A stretch of 64,000 nt of DNA, taken from contig JAYKKI010000009.1 of NCBI GenBank assembly GCA_039881145.1, positions 10,046,001 through 10,110,000 of the forward strand, given 5' to 3'. Origin of the DNA: Druceiella hillmani (taxonomy: Eukaryota > Arthropoda > Insecta > Lepidoptera > Hepialidae). A model generated the notes under the pieces. That model was not told the origin of the DNA. It saw only the letters and a program-made list of their open reading frames with translations, and searched no databases. The first letter of the stretch is position 1. Every line of letters begins with the position of its first letter. Shown here piece by piece: positions 63,372 to 64,000 of this stretch. The position numbers were made by a program, and so were the translations under genes.

Positions 63372-64000
63372 TTAACGTATATAAATACGTTAAAAGTTAT
63401 GTCAAATAAGATATGTTTACTAAATTTTCTAAAGTTAAGTAAATTGATTTTCTACCGTTGCCGTAGGGCTTTCTAAGTTTGATTGATGTTTGTTATGGCC
63501 TGCCTGGTTGTATAAATTTAATAAAAGTTTCAAAGCCAGTAAACAAACGTTAAGTATTTTAAATTTATTTTTGCAAAATGTCGGCTAGCTTTTGTCTAAA
63601 ATCGCGTCATTAATTATTTATAGTACTCAGAATACGATTAATTGTTCCACCTACGTTCTGGTTATAATCAGAGGTACTAATGCTTATTAGGGAGATTGAA
63701 TACAAAATTAGGTCTTCAATATGATATTCTGAACTACGGGATTCTAAATTATGAAGCATGGTCTGTAAAATACGAACAAATCAGCTAAAAATGGTCAATA
63801 GCTTACTTCACTGCATTAGACCTGCTTGGATATTGAGTAGTCAGGCGGAAACCAGACTTCTCCGTAAGTCCGTAACACTAATTCCAAAACAAACCTCCAA
63901 TTCGACGTCCGACTAATGGTTAACACAAGAACAACTATGAGTTCACGCAGTTTAAACTCTAAACTAAAACAAATTTGGGTGAAATTTCTATTAGGAACAG
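63372..64000. other. Conserved terminal island, copy B
   Basis: Counterpart of 12640-13268, cut by the window end. I see changes at only a few places, such as cgg for ccg near 63582 and tt for cc in the region after the short ORF. Confidence 0.4.

Overview
This window is A+T-rich eukaryotic DNA with no protein-coding gene that I can support. It most likely comes from an insect, and probably a moth or butterfly. The evidence is a long noncoding span full of (TA)n microsatellites, two copies of a tRNA-headed SINE with a B-box and an (ATAA)n tail, a G-rich strip that looks like a LINE 3' end with a (GAT)n tail, and several decayed dispersed repeats whose core words I recall from lepidopteran genomes. 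The taxon call rests on memory of repeat families, not on a search. No bacterial-type operons, rRNA, intact tRNA or CRISPR array are present.

The dominant structure is a large direct duplication. Bases 1-13268 (copy A) and 49759-64000 (copy B) align collinearly from end to end, with an offset that drifts from 49758 to 50732 through indels. Both copies run off the window, so the true unit is larger. The arrangement fits either a real segmental or tandem duplication with a period near 50 kb, or two diverged haplotypes placed in series by an assembler. Divergence is strikingly uneven. About 5.7-9.0 kb and 12.64-13.27 kb of copy A are almost identical to copy B (no difference seen over 7643-8181), while neighbouring stretches such as 8190-8390 and 12541-12630 differ heavily or carry indels.

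Inside the duplicated block are: a decayed coding remnant with weak insect odorant-receptor character (A 3301-4526, B 53319-54524); a candidate core promoter with a very short first exon inside the zero-difference island (A 7753-7812, B 57843-57902); a conserved island with a maintained hairpin (A 9780-10060, B 60475-60755); and a conserved terminal island with a 41-codon ORF. Copy B carries three segments (about 216, 85 and 646 bp) missing or replaced in copy A, and each copy has its own small tandem duplications.

The central 36 kb (13269-49758) holds (TA)n arrays, the two SINEs, the LINE remnant, old repeat fragments, several perfect hairpins, and a handful of less A+T-rich islands (notably 22180-22500, 24830-25030, 26190-26530, 35079-35240 and 48545-48740). 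These islands look like candidate conserved regulatory elements. Taken together the window reads as an intergenic desert or a very large intron with scattered candidate regulatory islands.
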